From: JAUWGC01 sp963753055 | Lineage (GTDB): Bacteria; Bacteroidota; Bacteroidia; Bacteroidales; B18-G4 | Direction of reading: 5' to 3' | DNA: 64,000 nucleotides | Assembly: GCA_963753055.1 (NCBI GenBank) | Contig: CAVWAP010000001.1 | Span: 682,001-746,000 of the forward strand | Notes under the pieces: model-generated | The model's input: only the letters and a program-made list of their open reading frames with translations | The model's database searches: none | What the model was told of the DNA's origin: nothing | Program-made: the position numbers and the translations under genes | Shown here: piece by piece, positions 7,730 through 16,498 of the stretch | Position numbering within the stretch: position 1 is the first letter of the stretch | How the letters are laid out: each line of letters opens with the position of its first letter

Positions 7730-8269
7730 ATGAAAAAGATGACAGAGAAGGAGAAATCAGTCGATAAGACGGAAAAAAGCAAGGCTAAAGCTAAAACAAC
7801 AAGGAAGAAACCGGATACAAAGAAGGTTCAGGAACTTAACCAGAAGGTTGATGAGCTGAATGATAAGTATTTGCGCTTATTTTCTGAGTTTGACAATTTC
7901 AGAAAAAGGACTTTAAAAGAAAAAATAGAGCTAGGCAAGACAGCCTCGGAAGATGTGATTGTATCGATATTACCTGTTTTTGATGATTTTGAAAGGGCGA
8001 TAACAGCATTTGAGGACATGAAAGTCGATGAAAGCTTCAAAGAAGGTGTGGTATTGATCTTTAATAAGTTCATGACTATAGTACAGCAAAAAGGATTGGA
8101 ACCCATTAAATCCATCGGTGAAGAATTTAACACAGACTTTCATGAAGCCGTGACAAATATCCCGGCCCCATCCGAAGATATGAAGGGCAAGGTTTTAGAT
8201 GAGATTGAAAAAGGATATTTGTTGAATGACAAAGTGATCAGGTATGCTAAAGTTGTAGTAGGAAACTAA
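7730..8269 (+). CDS. grpE: Nucleotide exchange factor GrpE
   Basis: 179 residues. The lysine-rich N-terminus (residues ~1-30) leads into the long coiled-coil helix (KVQELNQKVDELNDKYLRLFSEFDNFRKRTLKEK) and the beta-wing domain, with the family signature FKEGVVLIFNKFMTIVQQKGLEPI...FNTDFHEAV and the C-terminal GYLLNDKVIRYAKVVVG. It promotes ADP release from DnaK. dnaJ follows after 37 bases; dnaK is not in this window. The second in-frame ATG at 7739 is an alternative start. Confidence 0.95.
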   Translation: MKKMTEKEKSVDKTEKSKAKAKTTRKKPDTKKVQELNQKVDELNDKYLRLFSEFDNFRKRTLKEKIELGKTASEDVIVSILPVFDDFERAITAFEDMKVDESFKEGVVLIFNKFMTIVQQKGLEPIKSIGEEFNTDFHEAVTNIPAPSEDMKGKVLDEIEKGYLLNDKVIRYAKVVVGN

Positions 8270-8306
8270 GCAGGCTTATACGATCAGGTAAACATTATAC
8301 GAGAGC

Positions 8307-9470
8307 ATGACAACAAACAAAGATTATTACGAAATATTAGATGTTCCAAAGAATGCCAGTGATCAGGAGATCAAGAAAGCATACCGTCGTATGGCCTTGA
8401 AATACCATCCTGACAAGAATCCTGATAACCCGGATGCTGAATCCAGGTTTAAAGAGGCGGCAGAAGCATACGAGGTACTGGGTGATGCTGAAAAGAAGCA
8501 AATATATGATCAGTATGGCCATAGTGGATTAAAAGGAGGTGCTCATGGATTCAGTGGAGGCATGTCGATGGATGATATTTTCAGCCAGTTTGGGGATATC
8601 TTTGGCAGTGCTTTTGGTGATAGTTTCGGTGGATTCAGCAGCTTTGGTGGTGGTACAAGATCATCCCGGAGAAGAGTAAACAAAGGCTCTAACCTGCGTG
8701 TTAAGGTAAAGCTGACCCTTAAGGAGATCGCACATGGTGTTGATAAGAAGATCAAGGTTAACAAATATGTTCCCTGCCAGAAATGCAAAGGCAGTGGCTC
8801 GCATGATGGCGGTTCTTATTCAACGTGCCATACCTGTAATGGTGCAGGACAGATCAGGCAGGTGACCAATACCTTCCTCGGACAGATGCAAACCGTGACC
8901 ACCTGCCATACCTGTGGTGGTGAGGGAAAGATCATCAAGGAAAAATGCCATGACTGTTATGGACATGGTATCATGAAAGGTGAAGAAGTGATCAGTATAA
9001 AGATTCCGGCAGGAGTGAGTGAGGGCATGCAGCTATCCGTTAGTGGAAAAGGTAATGCAGCTGCAAGAAATGGTATGCCAGGAGATTTGATTGTGCTTAT
9101 TGAAGAGGTTCCGGATGATGAACTGGTCAGGGATGGAAGCAACCTGCTATTTGAAAAATTCATAAGCATCACAGGAGCTGCTTTAGGCACAACTGTGGAG
9201 ATACCAACCGTTGATGGAAAAGCCAGGGTGAAGATCAAGCCAGGTACACAGGCAGGTAAGATATTACGATTAAAAGGTAAGGGCTTGCCGGATATTAATG
9301 GCTATCATCGTGGTGACATCTTGATTAGTATCAACGTATGGGTACCAAAGATCCTGTCAAAGGATGAGAAAAATATACTTGAAAAGCTATCTGATTCAGA
9401 GAACTTTAAGCCTAATCCTACCAGGTCGGATAAAAGTTTTTTAAACAGGTTCCGGGAGTTCTCTGAGTAA
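8307..9470 (+). CDS. dnaJ: Chaperone protein DnaJ
   Basis: 387 residues, a complete class I Hsp40. The J domain (residues ~5-72) has the HPD tripeptide at 34-36. It is followed by a Gly/Phe-rich linker (FSGGMSMDDIFSQFGDIFG...), then a zinc-binding domain with four CxxCxGxG motifs (CQKCKGSG, CHTCNGAG, CHTCGGEG, CHDCYGHG), and then the two C-terminal substrate-binding beta domains. It delivers clients to DnaK and stimulates its ATPase. It is cotranscribed with grpE. Confidence 0.97.
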   Translation: MTTNKDYYEILDVPKNASDQEIKKAYRRMALKYHPDKNPDNPDAESRFKEAAEAYEVLGDAEKKQIYDQYGHSGLKGGAHGFSGGMSMDDIFSQFGDIFGSAFGDSFGGFSSFGGGTRSSRRRVNKGSNLRVKVKLTLKEIAHGVDKKIKVNKYVPCQKCKGSGSHDGGSYSTCHTCNGAGQIRQVTNTFLGQMQTVTTCHTCGGEGKIIKEKCHDCYGHGIMKGEEVISIKIPAGVSEGMQLSVSGKGNAAARNGMPGDLIVLIEEVPDDELVRDGSNLLFEKFISITGAALGTTVEIPTVDGKARVKIKPGTQAGKILRLKGKGLPDINGYHRGDILISINVWVPKILSKDEKNILEKLSDSENFKPNPTRSDKSFLNRFREFSE

Positions 9471-9516
9471 TAATTTATCTTCGCTGTATATTTAACAAGG
9501 AAATCAAATAGCCCTG

Positions 9517-10446
9517 ATGGTAATCTTCGAAGCATCGGACATTGTTAAAAAATACGCTAACCATCTGGCACTCGATAAGGTTAGCATATCTGTTCCCAAA
9601 CAAAGTATTTTCGGATTGCTTGGTCCCAATGGAGCTGGCAAAACTACCCTGATCAGGATCATCAACCAGATTATTGCGCCGGATACAGGACAAATGATGT
9701 TCAAAGGTGTGAGGATGAGGCCGAGAGATGTATCTGATATAGGTTACCTTCCTGAAGAACGGGGTCTTTACAAGAAAATGAAGGTGGGTGAGCAGGCTGT
9801 ATACCTTGCACGACTCAAAGGTATTTCAAAACAAGATGCACTGAAGCGACTGAAGTACTGGTTTGAGAAGTTCGAGATCATGACCTGGTGGAACAGGAAG
9901 GTTGAAGAGCTCTCCAAAGGTATGCAGCAAAAGATTCAATTCATCGTAACAGTAGTGCATGAGCCAGAGTTGCTCATTTTCGATGAGCCTTTTAGCGGAT
10001 TTGATCCAATCAATGTTAATCTTCTGAAGGATGAGATCTTGCGGTTGAAAGAGAATGGCTCTACAATCATTTTCTCTACCCATAATATGGCTTCAGTTGA
10101 AGAGCTTTGTGATCATATTGCCCTAATCAATAAGTCCAAGAAAATTCTTGATGGTAAGGTTAAGGATGTGAAGAATACATACAGGTCCAATACATATGAA
10201 ATAACCTACAGGAATTTCTCCGGACCCCTTCAAGCATTGCTGGATGAGCCTTACAGGCTGATCAGCCAGGAAGAGGACAAGGAAGAGAAATTGCATATAG
10301 CACGTATCCAGATTGCTGAATCCTCCTCACCTAATGCCCTGATTGAAAGACTCTTGCCAAATCTCTCAATCAATTCTTTTAACGAAATCCTTCCAACCAT
10401 GAATGATATTTTTATCGCTAAAGTTAATGAGGAGGATAGGCGATGA
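9517..10446 (+). CDS. ABC transporter ATP-binding protein, NatA-like
   Basis: 309 residues. Walker A is GPNGAGKT (K42), the signature is LSKGMQQK, Walker B is LLIFDEPFSGFDP, and the H-loop is STHNM. The C-terminal ~80 residues are a DUF4162-type extension, usual for ATPases that pair with ABC-2 permeases. It energises the adjacent permease, whose start overlaps the stop of this gene by four bases (ATGA). The NatAB sodium-export family is the best analogy, but the real substrate is unknown. Confidence 0.9.
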   Translation: MVIFEASDIVKKYANHLALDKVSISVPKQSIFGLLGPNGAGKTTLIRIINQIIAPDTGQMMFKGVRMRPRDVSDIGYLPEERGLYKKMKVGEQAVYLARLKGISKQDALKRLKYWFEKFEIMTWWNRKVEELSKGMQQKIQFIVTVVHEPELLIFDEPFSGFDPINVNLLKDEILRLKENGSTIIFSTHNMASVEELCDHIALINKSKKILDGKVKDVKNTYRSNTYEITYRNFSGPLQALLDEPYRLISQEEDKEEKLHIARIQIAESSSPNALIERLLPNLSINSFNEILPTMNDIFIAKVNEEDRR

Positions 10447-11774
10447 ATAAGATAATGCTGGTAATAAAAAGAGAATATCTGACCCGTGTCAGGAAACGGT
10501 CATTTATTGTAATGACAATCCTTGGCCCTGTCCTCATGGCTTCAGTCTTTATTTTCCCCGTTGTTTTAGCTACAATGTCTGATGGAGCTGACAAGACTAT
10601 CGTTGTATTGGATGAAACAGGTATTTTTTATGGAAAATTCAAAAATGAGGATAATCTGCAGTTCCAGCATACTGTAATAGACCTGGAAACAGCTAAAAAC
10701 GAACTAAAGATCGCCCGGGATTATGCACTCTTATATATCCCGAAAACGGAGGTGAGTGTGCCATCGTCAGCTATATTGTACTCTGATAAACAGCCCAGTA
10801 TTAGTGTAATAACATATATTAAAAGTGTAATGAGGAAGGAGGTGGAATCCCTGAAACTTTCCGCCTCCGGTATTGATGAGGAGTTGTTGCGATCGATTAA
10901 AACCAATATTAATCTGTCAACCATCAAGATTGATGAAACGGGAGAGGAAGAGGAGAGTTATACTGCTGTAAGCATGGGGTTGGGTATTTTTGCAGGCCTG
11001 CTGATCTATTTCTTCATATTTATCTTCGGGGCCCAGGTGATGAGAGGCGTGATAGAAGAGAAAACCAGTCGTATTGTTGAAGTAATTGTTTCATCGGTCA
11101 AGCCATTTCAGCTGATGATGGGCAAGATACTCGGTATTGGTCTTGTAGGACTGACCCAGTTTTTATTATGGGTTGTGCTGACTTTCGCTATCGTAAGCGT
11201 ATTCCAGTTTGCCATTTCGGAAAAGATGTCGATGGAGAGTGTTCAAAAAATTGTCCCGGTTGAGAACCAGCTGGTTCCGCCGGTTGAAAAGCAGGCACCA
11301 CAGGTTGAACAGGATAACATGGCCCTGGTATTAGAAGTGATCAGCAGTATCAACTTTGAAGTAATGATATTTGCTTTCTTGTTCTTTTTCCTTGGAGGCT
11401 ATCTGCTTTACGCGGCATTATTTGCAGCTATTGGATCGGCGGTTGATACAGAAGCCGATACGCATCAATTCATGATGCCCGTCACTATCCCCCTGATATT
11501 GGCCATGATCATGTCCCAGTTTGTGATCCAAAACCCGGATGGGCCAGTGGCTTTCTGGTTTTCAATAATCCCATTGACATCTCCTGTTGTGATGATGGTC
11601 AGGATACCCTTTGGCGTTCCCATGCTCGATATTTACCTGTCTGTCGGCTTGTTGATCATTGGTTTTATTGGTACCACATGGCTTGCTGCAAAGATTTATC
11701 GCACTGGTATTCTGATGTATGGGAAGAAAATCAATTACCGGGAGCTCTGGAAGTGGCTAACCTACAGATCTTAA
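10443..11774 (+). CDS. ABC-2 type permease, NatB-like
   Basis: 443 residues. One N-terminal membrane helix (ILGPVLMASVFIFPVVLA, residues ~24-45) is followed by a ~130-residue extracytoplasmic domain. A block of at least five helices comes after residue ~175, including ILAMIMSQFVIQ and VGLLIIGFIGTTWLAAKI. The motif RGVIEEKTSRIVEVIVSSVKPFQLMMGKILG is diagnostic of ABC-2 exporters of the NatB/YhaP group. A Pro/Gln-rich segment (VENQLVPPVEKQAPQVEQD) lies in a periplasmic loop. It is translationally coupled to the ATPase upstream. Confidence 0.88.
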   Translation: MNKIMLVIKREYLTRVRKRSFIVMTILGPVLMASVFIFPVVLATMSDGADKTIVVLDETGIFYGKFKNEDNLQFQHTVIDLETAKNELKIARDYALLYIPKTEVSVPSSAILYSDKQPSISVITYIKSVMRKEVESLKLSASGIDEELLRSIKTNINLSTIKIDETGEEEESYTAVSMGLGIFAGLLIYFFIFIFGAQVMRGVIEEKTSRIVEVIVSSVKPFQLMMGKILGIGLVGLTQFLLWVVLTFAIVSVFQFAISEKMSMESVQKIVPVENQLVPPVEKQAPQVEQDNMALVLEVISSINFEVMIFAFLFFFLGGYLLYAALFAAIGSAVDTEADTHQFMMPVTIPLILAMIMSQFVIQNPDGPVAFWFSIIPLTSPVVMMVRIPFGVPMLDIYLSVGLLIIGFIGTTWLAAKIYRTGILMYGKKINYRELWKWLTYRS

Positions 11775-11967
11775 AGTCTTTATAGCGATTTTACCAAACT
11801 TTCTTGTCATTTATTTAATTCGAAGGATTTGGTTAATTAAATAAATTTTTGTATCTTGTAGGTGCAATATTGGATCATGCATTCCTGTTGATTCTTAGTT
11901 TAATCTCATTGCCATCTTACTTTTCGGTTGCACCAGGGAATGCGTTCCGGGCCAAGTTTTATATTTT

Positions 11968-12297
11968 ATGGAACCTATTAGAATGTTATATCTTGAGGGG
12001 AAGTCAGGCAAAAAGTACCGTTTTTATTCTTTTCCGCACTTCAGCCGTTTTAAAAAGACTGGAGGGGTTTATGTTTTAACCAACAGGGTTAGGGATAATC
12101 AAAAATTAAAGCATGAAGTACTGCAAATTGGCTCCACAGAAGATCTTTCTTCATTGAATGAAATGTATTCTGAAGAGACATCTTATAGTGAGCAAGATGC
12201 AAATTGTGTTATTGTTAAGATTGATGATGATCTGGATAGCAGGCAGCAAACATTTGAAGACTTGAGATCCAGGTATTTAGAGTCAGCAACAAATTAA
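11968..12297 (+). CDS. Small GIY-YIG-like protein, probably inactive as nuclease
   Basis: 109 residues, no signal peptide. GGVYVLTNR (residues 32-40) and LQIGSTEDL (52-60) match the two halves of the GIY-YIG fold, and ANCVIVKIDDDLDSR plus the final EDLRSRYL resemble a short family of GIY-YIG-like proteins with an ANCIC motif. The catalytic arginine expected soon after the YIG half is not there (DLSSL instead of DLxxR), so nuclease activity is doubtful. The gene stands alone, with 193 bases upstream that hold an inverted repeat GGTGCAA/TTGCACC (11861-11867 and 11928-11934). Family assignment is from motif resemblance only. Confidence 0.6.
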   Translation: MEPIRMLYLEGKSGKKYRFYSFPHFSRFKKTGGVYVLTNRVRDNQKLKHEVLQIGSTEDLSSLNEMYSEETSYSEQDANCVIVKIDDDLDSRQQTFEDLRSRYLESATN

Positions 12298-12336
12298 TTT
12301 ACAAGGTCAAAACAGAGTTGTAATTTAAACCAATTA

Positions 12337-13077
12337 TTATCGGCTCAACTGAACGGTTATTTTGCCAACAATCTCCAGCGCAGTAGTAAGGGTGCTTAAA
12401 TCCTTATAGATATTGCCATCATTCCCACTGTAATGGCTATGTCCGATAGCTTGCATTGTATACAATTTTCCTTTTTCATTTAAATTTACAATAACTTCAT
12501 AGACTAAAGCTGGTTGGCTGGATGTCTTGTATTGGATGTCATCGGGGAACTTATCATTAGTCCAGTATTCATTCCAGTCCCATGACTGGTTAATCTCGAA
12601 TAGTACCCGAACCATGCTTACCTTTGTCTCGGGAATAGTGCTGTTTAACACGAAGTTCCGTTTGGGTGTTGCACCTGTAATGGCATCCGGAACAGGCTTA
12701 TCAATGGAAGGAATATAATATCCATCATCTGCTTTAAAACCATACTTATGCCCCCAATAAGGTAAGGCAGCCGGCCTCCGGATCTCTCCAGGTTCCCATT
12801 TGCCTCCCCTGTTGGTTCCATAGTTGAAGATGCTGGTACCTATAGATTCAGCTACATATAAGGTTGCAATATAGTTGCTGTCGATATCTTCTACCCAGAT
12901 TGCCATCAGCGGGTGGTTATGTGAGGGTCCCTGCATGAAAGTGATTGTTATTGGGATACCTTTTTCAACTGGTGCAGTCGAAATAGTGTCGTAAATCATG
13001 GCTTTCTTCCTGTTTTTTTGAGCAAAGCTAACCTCTGTGAGAAGAAAGATGATAATTAGAATGCTGAAATATTTCAT
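12337..13077 (-). CDS. Secreted DUF2271-like protein with flavinylation-like motif
   Basis: 246 residues with a signal peptide (residues 1-19, SFA-Q). The segment PLMAIWVEDIDSNYIATLYV, the WEPGEIRRPAALPYWGHK block and the DAITGAT motif at residues 131-137 resemble DUF2271-type periplasmic proteins. DAITGAT also fits the D-x-x-[ST]-G-A-[ST] consensus to which ApbE transferases attach FMN; whether this protein is flavinylated is inference. It lies 26 bases downstream of a TonB-dependent receptor on the same strand, so a role in reductive handling of an imported ligand, such as an iron complex, is possible but unproven. Confidence 0.6.
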   Translation of the reverse strand: MKYFSILIIIFLLTEVSFAQKNRKKAMIYDTISTAPVEKGIPITITFMQGPSHNHPLMAIWVEDIDSNYIATLYVAESIGTSIFNYGTNRGGKWEPGEIRRPAALPYWGHKYGFKADDGYYIPSIDKPVPDAITGATPKRNFVLNSTIPETKVSMVRVLFEINQSWDWNEYWTNDKFPDDIQYKTSSQPALVYEVIVNLNEKGKLYTMQAIGHSHYSGNDGNIYKDLSTLTTALEIVGKITVQLSR

Positions 13078-13103
13078 GATGGTTAAATTTAAGCATTAAT
13101 AAA

Positions 13104-15509
13104 CTAGATTTCAACTATGATACCTATTGTTGGTAAAACGGTTCCAGCCTCGCTATTTAACAATTTTAACTGGTAGCGCTCTAAGGGATCTCCCGGATTG
13201 AGAATGATGGGGTCTCCGCTTTCATCAAGCTGCTGGATCAGGTTTGGTGAATTTTCCCCCTGATAATTGTATAAATTTTGGATATCCAGGTATATTGTTA
13301 ATGACCATTTGCTGAAGTAATAGGATTTATCTACCCTGATATCCAGCTGGTGAAATTGATTGAGCCTTAGGGTATTAAACTCGCTATAATCCAGGTAACC
13401 ACTTCCCTGCGCATTCCAGGCCGGTACCCGGCTCGACTTCTCAATATCCCATGGTGTATAGGGAGCGCCACCGACAAACCTCCAACGGAAACCAAAATAC
13501 CAGTTTCTGTTGAATGCTTTTCTTCCGGTAAGGTTCAAGATATGTTGATTATCCCAGGCTGATGGTATAAGACTGCCACTGGCATCTTCAAACTTGCTTC
13601 TTACATAAGTATATGATAAACTGACGTTGATGTCCCAGAAGGTAACCCCTTTAAAATATAGTTCTGCTCCATAAGCATGTCCCTTGTTATTTGATAAAAC
13701 CTCTTCTGCACCAAAAACTCCAAAGTCACCACCCTTGCTGGCAAGGCTGATTGAATCTGTGACAGAGAAGGGATAATTATTATAGATCTTATAGAATCCT
13801 TCAAGGGTCAGGATTGAATTTTCGTTTGGGAGGAATTCAAGACCTCCTATAATATGATCTGTTGATATGTATTTTAGCCCATTGTCTTTATTGACCAGGT
13901 CACCATTATTGTCCATAAAACCTAATGTGGTATATGCTGGTCTTTGATAGTAACGGCCAATATTGAAGTTTACAAGCCATTTTTCTGTGAAAAGGTAGGA
14001 TGCTGAAAAACGAGGTGATAATTGTTTCAACAAATTATTCATGGATGCACTGTAATTGTTGGCATCTGCTCTGATTCCCAAAGAAAGGTTAAGCCTGTCC
14101 TTTATAAAGCCCCTGGATATCTGTCCGAATAGATTCCATGACCAGAGTGGTAGCTTTGAGCTATAATTTATGACACCGACCTGGTCAGTATAAGTCCTTT
14201 GAAAGGTTTCGTTTGTGTACTCTGAATATTGCAGCCCACCACCATAATTTAAACGAAAATCACTCAGGTTGATATCATATTCATAGCGCAACTTGTTTTC
14301 AGCCTCAGAGCTTTTATAATCCAGTTGCTTATTCTGCGGCATGCTTTCATCATTATCCTTGTATTTCTTTGTCCTGTTATCGAGATAATTTCTACTTAAA
14401 ACAACGGTATGTGATCCTTTTCCCCCAAAATGTTTATAAACAGCTCCGACGGTATATGACCATTGTTCATTTACTGGAATTGACGAGAGAAAATAGGATT
14501 GCTCCTCAGTTGGATTTTTAATGCCTGTGTTCAGTTCAAACTGGTCGATAGCACCGAGACCTATAATGGTTAGTACATTTTTATTGTCGAATAGTATCCG
14601 GTATTTGAGTTGAAAATCATTGTACGTAGGAAGAAAAGGTAACTCTAATGCGCTGAAAAGGAACTGCAGGTATGACCTTCTGGCGGATATAATAAAGGTG
14701 GACTTCTTACCGATAGGACCTTCCAGTGTTGCTCCCACTTCAGATGCCCCAAGTGTACCCCGGAAAACCAGCTTATCGGCATTTCCATTCTTCATTTTCA
14801 TCTCAAGGACAGAACTGAGAGCATTACCCCTGGATGCTGGAAAGGCACCAGAATACAATTGTACTTCACGCACGAAGTCAGCATTGATGATCCCGACAGG
14901 ACCTCCGGAAGCTCCCTGCGTGGAGAAGTGGTTGATTGTTGGAATCTCAACATCATCTAGATAAAAAGAGTTTTCGCTTGGGCCTCCACCCCTGACAATA
15001 ATATCATTCCTGAATGATACGCTTGATGCTACGCCAGGGAGGTTTTGAATAACCCTTGAGATATCACGGTTTGCTCCTGGTTCTTTTTCAATCTCCATGG
15101 TGCCAAGGGTCCTGACAGATAAAGGACTTTCCAGGTTTCTTTCTTCAAAAGGAGTTGCCTTGATCACAACTTCCTGTAGTTCTATCTGTGCAGCCTGCAT
15201 TGGTATTTCGATAAAGGTGGTAACAGCGTTGGTGACCTGGAAGTTATCAGTTATTTTATCTTCATAACCAACAGCTGTAGCAGACAAGCGAAGAAACCCA
15301 GGTTCCAGACCTGTGATAATGAAGTTACCATCCAGATCGGATGTGGTTCCTGTACTGGTTCCTCTAACAATAATATTTGTAAAAGGCAGTGCTTCATTTG
15401 TGCTGACATCATAAACGCGGCCTTTGACTTTGCCATTTTGTCCTACTACAAATGTTGTTGAGAGTAAGGATAATATCAATGAAATCAAAATAGCTTTATG
15501 GGTTTTCAT
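13104..15509 (-). CDS. TonB-dependent outer-membrane receptor
   Basis: 801 residues. A signal peptide (1-23) is followed by a carboxypeptidase-D regulatory-like domain (VKGRVYDVSTNEALPFTNIIV..., ~28-115), the plug domain (SRVIQNLPGVASSVSFRNDIIVRGG...SFYLDDVEIP, ~140-250) and a 22-strand-type barrel ending in TVLPTIGIIVEI, with the terminal aromatic/hydrophobic pattern partly kept. It imports a ligand across the outer membrane using TonB energy; the ligand is not evident, and there is no SusD partner. It is first in a two-gene minus-strand unit with the DUF2271-like protein. Confidence 0.92.
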   Translation of the reverse strand: MKTHKAILISLILSLLSTTFVVGQNGKVKGRVYDVSTNEALPFTNIIVRGTSTGTTSDLDGNFIITGLEPGFLRLSATAVGYEDKITDNFQVTNAVTTFIEIPMQAAQIELQEVVIKATPFEERNLESPLSVRTLGTMEIEKEPGANRDISRVIQNLPGVASSVSFRNDIIVRGGGPSENSFYLDDVEIPTINHFSTQGASGGPVGIINADFVREVQLYSGAFPASRGNALSSVLEMKMKNGNADKLVFRGTLGASEVGATLEGPIGKKSTFIISARRSYLQFLFSALELPFLPTYNDFQLKYRILFDNKNVLTIIGLGAIDQFELNTGIKNPTEEQSYFLSSIPVNEQWSYTVGAVYKHFGGKGSHTVVLSRNYLDNRTKKYKDNDESMPQNKQLDYKSSEAENKLRYEYDINLSDFRLNYGGGLQYSEYTNETFQRTYTDQVGVINYSSKLPLWSWNLFGQISRGFIKDRLNLSLGIRADANNYSASMNNLLKQLSPRFSASYLFTEKWLVNFNIGRYYQRPAYTTLGFMDNNGDLVNKDNGLKYISTDHIIGGLEFLPNENSILTLEGFYKIYNNYPFSVTDSISLASKGGDFGVFGAEEVLSNNKGHAYGAELYFKGVTFWDINVSLSYTYVRSKFEDASGSLIPSAWDNQHILNLTGRKAFNRNWYFGFRWRFVGGAPYTPWDIEKSSRVPAWNAQGSGYLDYSEFNTLRLNQFHQLDIRVDKSYYFSKWSLTIYLDIQNLYNYQGENSPNLIQQLDESGDPIILNPGDPLERYQLKLLNSEAGTVLPTIGIIVEI

Positions 15510-15577
15510 AGTAAAAATTTATGTATTGGAAACAATATGGATAAGACATTGTTCATGAAAATCTAAAAAAAGTTAAA

Positions 15578-15585
15578 CAAAGTTA
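15578..15585 (-). promoter_or_regulatory. Candidate -7 box for the TonB receptor gene
   Basis: On the minus strand this reads TAACTTTG, matching TAnnTTTG, 69 bases before the receptor start. It lies in a direct repeat of the 10-mer AGTTAAACAA (15571-15580 and 15581-15590). Confidence 0.4.
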
Positions 15586-15620
15586 AACAAAGTGTATTGT
15601 CATATTGCTCGTCACAGAAT

Positions 15621-16400
15621 TTAATGAAGCCTTTTCTTTCCAAAATATGGAACGAACATCGGTGTTCTCGCCTTGTAGGCTTCCCAATCGGGTCGGCCTT
15701 CATATTTCTTTTCCAATAAGGGAACACCGGAGAAATTAATCAGGCTGTAAGTGATTATCAGGGCGCTGAAAAGGCCAAGGAATCCCCAATCTGTCGGAAT
15801 AGCTATGATGCTAATTCCCCACCAGATCAACGCTTCGCCAAAATAATTTGGATGGCGGGTGTATTTCCATAATCCACTTGTAATAATCTTTCCTTTGTTT
15901 TCAGGCTTCTTCTTAAACTCTGCAAGTTGGTAATCTCCAGTTATTTCAAAAAAGAAACCTGTAACGAATAAGATCACGCCCACCATGTCCCAAAGGGAAT
16001 ATTTTTCAGGGTTTGAGTTAAAGATCAGCATAACAGGCAGGGCTAAAGCAAGCATTATGATACCCTGAAGCATGTATATTTTAAAAAAAGCATGAATGAC
16101 AGCTAATTTACCCCATTTATTACGCATTTGGGCATAGCGGAAGTCTTCAGGTTTACCAATACTTCTCAGGAAAATGTGCACCGTTAACCTGAATCCCCAC
16201 AGGACAATTAAAAGAGTAATGAGGATTTTCCGCAGGTACAGCTCAGGATAAAAAATATGAAGGATAGCCAGGATAGTAATGAAGCCCAGTCCCCAGCCAA
16301 CATCAACTATGCCATTATTTCTAAGCAGCAGGGCAATAATGTAAAAGAAAATCATGAACAGAAATACAGTTATCGCAGAAATTAGAATGATCTGTCCCAT
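15621..16400 (-). CDS. DUF1295 integral membrane protein
   Basis: 259 residues with about seven membrane helices. The C-terminal block SGLWKYTRHPNYFGEALIWWG is the signature of the DUF1295/steroid 5-alpha-reductase-like superfamily, where RHPNYxGE binds a nicotinamide or SAM cofactor in related enzymes. The N-terminal NNGIVDVGWGLGF is also typical of DUF1295. These proteins are thought to modify lipids or sterol-like molecules, but the bacterial substrate is unknown. It appears to be monocistronic, between the TonB receptor and the FG-GAP protein. Confidence 0.85.
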   Translation of the reverse strand: MGQIILISAITVFLFMIFFYIIALLLRNNGIVDVGWGLGFITILAILHIFYPELYLRKILITLLIVLWGFRLTVHIFLRSIGKPEDFRYAQMRNKWGKLAVIHAFFKIYMLQGIIMLALALPVMLIFNSNPEKYSLWDMVGVILFVTGFFFEITGDYQLAEFKKKPENKGKIITSGLWKYTRHPNYFGEALIWWGISIIAIPTDWGFLGLFSALIITYSLINFSGVPLLEKKYEGRPDWEAYKARTPMFVPYFGKKRLH

Positions 16401-16498
16401 ATTAATTATTTAATAGGTTAGTTAATGAAGTTTCAAGGTCTTTATATTTTAAACTGCAGCCAATATTTGTCAGCTGCCTACCGTATATCACCTGCCAA

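Noticed and set aside
11849..12079. 76-codon plus-strand frame before the GIY-YIG-like gene
   Set aside because: It overlaps the better-supported gene at 11968 in another frame and reads as a translated AT-rich leader.
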